DNA of 7,597 bases. Source: an uncultured Clostridia bacterium. GTDB taxonomy: Bacteria > Bacillota > Clostridia > Christensenellales > Borkfalkiaceae. Within the stretch, counting starts at the first letter, position 1, and every line of letters starts with the position of its first letter. A program made the position numbers and the translations under genes. The stretch is taken from the NCBI GenBank assembly GCA_947177495.1, contig CAMWUS010000064.1, forward strand, positions 1 through 7,597. Reading direction: 5' to 3'. The notes under the pieces are model-generated. The model saw only the letters and a list, made by a program, of their open reading frames with translations. It ran no database searches and was not told the origin of the DNA. This document shows positions 5,674 through 7,597 of this stretch, one piece after another.

Positions 5674-7422
5674 TTATTTCTTGGGACGAACCTGAACGTA
5701 ATACGCAGTTCCGAATACGAGAACGCCTACAAAGAAGATAACGGGTACCGTTACAAACGTAGCAAGCGTGTCGCGGTCGGTAAAGTCGATATTCACGGCT
5801 AACGCGATAATCAACGTAACAATGACTAGCAGTACGTATAGGACGATTGCATTGATTATGGCGGGTGTTACGCTTCTGAGAGAATGTTCGCCGAAGCGGT
5901 TTGCAAAGGCGATTCCCGCAATCAGTAATACCACAAGCCCGATTCCCCAAATGAGGTAGGGGTAGTAGACGGGAAGGGAGACTTGTCCGGAAATTCCCAA
6001 GATGACGCTCCCGAGAATGACGCAGAACGCAAAGAAGAAGATCGAACTGATAAAGAGTGCTTTTCCTTTGTGTACGATGCTCTTGGATTGCTTTTCTATC
6101 ACCGAGCGGGGTTTTCCGCCTGCCGTATAGATGCGGATGCCGTCGCGTTCCGCGCAAGCTTCCAAATCGTAAAAATCAATACCGTCGAGCGAGGTCACGC
6201 GCGATTCCCGAGCGGCAGGTGCAGGGGAAGCGGGTGCGTCCGTCTTCATGGTGTTTGCGAAAATCTTCCGCACGGCGGGGCGGTAATCCGTCTCGTCCTC
6301 TTCCTCTTCAACGGTTATCGACTCTTCCTCGGGCGGTTCATCGCCTACGGGAGGGGATACGTGCTCGTAAGCAGAGTTATCCGATTGCGCGGGGGGAGTG
6401 CTGATGAGATCCATGAAGTTGCGGTGCAACAGCTCTTTTTCGCGCTGACGGAAAGCTTCTTCCTGTTCCTCGCGAATCTGCTGTTCACGGCGTGCAAGCT
6501 CTTCCGTATAGGAAGTTCTTAATTTTTCTATTTCTTCTTCGTAGCGGGCACACGCATCCTCGTAGCGATCGCGTTGCTCGTTAAGTTCTCTTTCCTGGTC
6601 ACGAATGCGCTCTTCGAGAGCGAGCTTTTCTTCGTCGGAAATTTGCGTTTTGTTTTCCTTTAAGCTTTCTCTTTCTTGCTCGAGTCTGCGCTCGCGTTCT
6701 GCAATTTCGCGTTCCCGCCATTCGCGTTCGCGTAGGAAAGCGTCGTTGCGGGCTTCCATTTCCTCTTCGTATTTTTTCCGCTCCTGCTCGAGCTTTGCCG
6801 AAGCTTCCTGCAAGGCAAGCCGTTCTTCTTCGAGACGGAATGCGTTTTCTTCGAATACGGAGCGTTCTTCGGCGATTTTCGCAAGCTCTTCATCTATCTG
6901 CGTTTGCTTTTCGCTCAGCTCTGCATGTTTCTCGGAAAGCTCGCGTTCGTTCTCTTTCCGCTCCTGTTTAGCTTCCGCTTCTTCTTCGCGGGAAGTGGGG
7001 GTGCGAGTGGTGGTATCGCGGAGAACACGCATATCCACAAGCCCGGGGGCAGGGTTGCTGAAATCGAAATCTTTATCGGAAATCAAGCTGTCGATTACCG
7101 TTCTCGAATATTCCCATTCCGATTGATTGATTTCGGAAATCTTCTTTCCTGCGTCCGTTAAAGAGAAATACTTTCTTCTGCCGCCGCTCACCGAACCGCC
7201 CCAATAAGAGGTGATGTATCCGTCGCTCTCAAGGCGTTTGAGTGCACTGTATAAAGAGGGCTGTTTCAAAGAATACTGCCCGTGGCTTTTGCGTTCGATT
7301 TCGGAGATGATTTCGTAACCGTACTTGTCCCCGTCGTAGAGTGCGCGGAGAATAATCGTATTGATGTGTCCGCGAATCAAGTCGGAACTTACGGACTGCT
7401 TGTCCTCGATTTCTTCTGACAT
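5674..7422 (-). CDS. Membrane-anchored PadR-family transcriptional regulator with long coiled coil
   Basis: A 582-residue protein with four parts. (a) PadR winged helix, about 14-112: LIRGHINTIILRALYDGDKY, GYEIISEIE, PSLYSALKRLESDGYITSYW, GGRRKYFSLTDAGKK and a last dimer helix. (b) A coiled coil, about 145-335, almost all Glu/Arg/Lys/Gln with heptad-like Leu/Ala, followed by a Pro/Glu-rich acidic linker (341-380). (c) A soluble segment, about 405-452, with GIDFYDLEACAERDGIRIYT. (d) Four hydrophobic helices, about 455-477, 487-508, 521-544 and 552-578. Basic residues at 451-454, 509-516 and 578-582 put both termini inside, so the DNA-binding domain can reach DNA. Most PadR proteins are soluble and of 100-200 residues, so this architecture is unusual. 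Ligand and targets are unknown. ATG 7422 is preceded by GGGAGG at 6 nt; an in-frame TTG at 7458 was rejected. Confidence 0.9.
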   Translation of the reverse strand: MSEEIEDKQSVSSDLIRGHINTIILRALYDGDKYGYEIISEIERKSHGQYSLKQPSLYSALKRLESDGYITSYWGGSVSGGRRKYFSLTDAGKKISEINQSEWEYSRTVIDSLISDKDFDFSNPAPGLVDMRVLRDTTTRTPTSREEEAEAKQERKENERELSEKHAELSEKQTQIDEELAKIAEERSVFEENAFRLEEERLALQEASAKLEQERKKYEEEMEARNDAFLREREWREREIAERERRLEQERESLKENKTQISDEEKLALEERIRDQERELNEQRDRYEDACARYEEEIEKLRTSYTEELARREQQIREEQEEAFRQREKELLHRNFMDLISTPPAQSDNSAYEHVSPPVGDEPPEEESITVEEEEDETDYRPAVRKIFANTMKTDAPASPAPAARESRVTSLDGIDFYDLEACAERDGIRIYTAGGKPRSVIEKQSKSIVHKGKALFISSIFFFAFCVILGSVILGISGQVSLPVYYPYLIWGIGLVVLLIAGIAFANRFGEHSLRSVTPAIINAIVLYVLLVIVTLIIALAVNIDFTDRDTLATFVTVPVIFFVGVLVFGTAYYVQVRPKK

Positions 7423-7428
7423 GTTCTT

Positions 7429-7434
7429 CCTCCC
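7429..7434 (-). promoter_or_regulatory. Ribosome binding site of the PadR-like gene
   Basis: On the minus strand GGGAGG sits 6 nt before ATG 7422, a strong Shine-Dalgarno. This decides the start at MSEEIEDKQS rather than the upstream in-frame TTG. Confidence 0.85.
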
Positions 7435-7463
7435 AATTCCTTGGATAAGGCTATGCAAACCAT

Positions 7464-7492
7464 ATTATACAGCATTCGACAAAATTTGTCAA
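7464..7492 (-). promoter_or_regulatory. Perfect-consensus promoter of the PadR-like gene
   Basis: Minus strand TTGACA (7492-7487), 17-bp spacer, TATAAT (7469-7464): an exact match to the sigma-70/sigma-A consensus. Predicted transcription starts near 7457, giving a leader of about 35 nt with a Shine-Dalgarno. Such a strong promoter before a regulator gene, with a palindrome over its -35 box, suggests repression is needed to hold it down. Confidence 0.88.
7478..7490. promoter_or_regulatory. Perfect palindrome overlapping the -35 box of the PadR-like gene
   Basis: GACAAA-A-TTTGTC is a perfect 13-bp inverted repeat covering four bases of the -35 box and much of the spacer. A repressor bound here would block RNA polymerase, so it is a candidate autoregulatory operator. 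Part of the symmetry comes from the consensus TTGACA itself, which lowers confidence. Confidence 0.45.
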
Positions 7493-7502
7493 TCCTTCGA
7501 AA

Positions 7503-7519
7503 TACTATGTCTGACATAA
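7503..7519. promoter_or_regulatory. Palindromic operator-like element upstream of the PadR-like gene (copy 2)
   Basis: TACTATGTCTGACATAA contains the perfect palindrome TATGTC-T-GACATA (7506-7518). It is 16/17 identical to the element at 2216-2232. It is centred about 55 bp upstream of the predicted start of the PadR-like gene, so it could be an upstream regulator site for that gene or an operator for a divergent gene beyond the window edge. Confidence 0.5.
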
Positions 7520-7597
7520 TCTAGGCTTTTTTTGCAATTTTTTTCATAATTTAGCGAAAAAAGGCATAAAAAGTGGCGTGGGAATCTTTCAGGGAGC
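7520..7597. other. AT-rich intergenic end of window, nothing assignable
   Basis: The last 78 bases hold runs of T and A and no supportable gene, hairpin with a T-tract, or well-spaced promoter on either strand. The sequence is cut by the window edge, so a start or end of a neighbouring gene just beyond it cannot be excluded. Confidence 0.5.

Noticed and set aside
6500..7000. Repetitive-looking TTCTTC/CTCGCG-rich DNA, considered as a tandem repeat or CRISPR-like array
   Set aside because: There is no fixed repeat unit or spacer length; the pattern is the antisense of Glu/Arg/Lys codons in the coiled coil.
5983..7161. Long plus-strand open frames opposite the PadR-like gene, including a Ser/Arg-rich one of 173 codons
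   Set aside because: They mirror the Glu/Arg-rich coiled-coil codons on the other strand; low-complexity composition, no recognisable domain, and no convincing start signals.
7423..7458. TTG start adding 12 residues to the PadR-like protein
   Set aside because: A strong GGGAGG lies 6 nt before ATG 7422, and the TTG at 7458 sits on the predicted transcription start.

Overview
The window looks like a chromosomal stretch from a Gram-positive, Clostridia-like bacterium. The reasons are AT-rich intergenic spacers, consensus sigma-A type promoters with 17-bp spacers, purine-rich ribosome binding sites, a Clostridia-style prephenate dehydrogenase motif (DICGVK) and a PadR regulator. No rRNA, tRNA, CRISPR array, insertion sequence or phage gene was seen. 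Taxonomy below this level cannot be read from the sequence.

Layout, left to right. (1) The 3' end of a low-molecular-weight protein tyrosine phosphatase gene (+) runs tail-to-tail into aroA (-), with 11 bp between the stops. (2) aroA and a YgjP-type zinc metallopeptidase gene (+) diverge from an 88-bp spacer holding two back-to-back promoters. (3) tyrA (prephenate dehydrogenase, +) follows the metallopeptidase gene, so two aromatic amino acid biosynthesis genes flank the metallopeptidase. (4) A three-gene unit on + encodes a small DUF1934-like protein, a metallo-beta-lactamase-fold hydrolase and transcription termination factor Rho. It is joined by ATGA stop/start overlaps and ends in a strong, symmetric terminator. 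(5) The convergent gene beyond that terminator (-) encodes a 582-residue protein. It has an N-terminal PadR winged helix, a charged coiled coil of about 190 residues, an acidic linker and four C-terminal transmembrane helices. Its promoter matches consensus perfectly and is surrounded by palindromes.

The most unusual element is this membrane-anchored PadR protein. It reads as a one-component transcription factor held at the membrane by a long coiled-coil arm. A second notable pattern is that three promoters (aroA, the metallopeptidase gene, and the DUF1934-MBL-rho unit) place the -10 box only 6-7 nt before the ATG, with no Shine-Dalgarno sequence. This predicts leaderless mRNAs. The operon-internal genes and the padR-like gene do have Shine-Dalgarno sequences. 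A third is a 17-bp palindromic element (16/17 identical) found upstream of both tyrA and the padR-like gene, which may be a shared operator.

All functional assignments come from motif recognition in the translated sequence. No database search was run.
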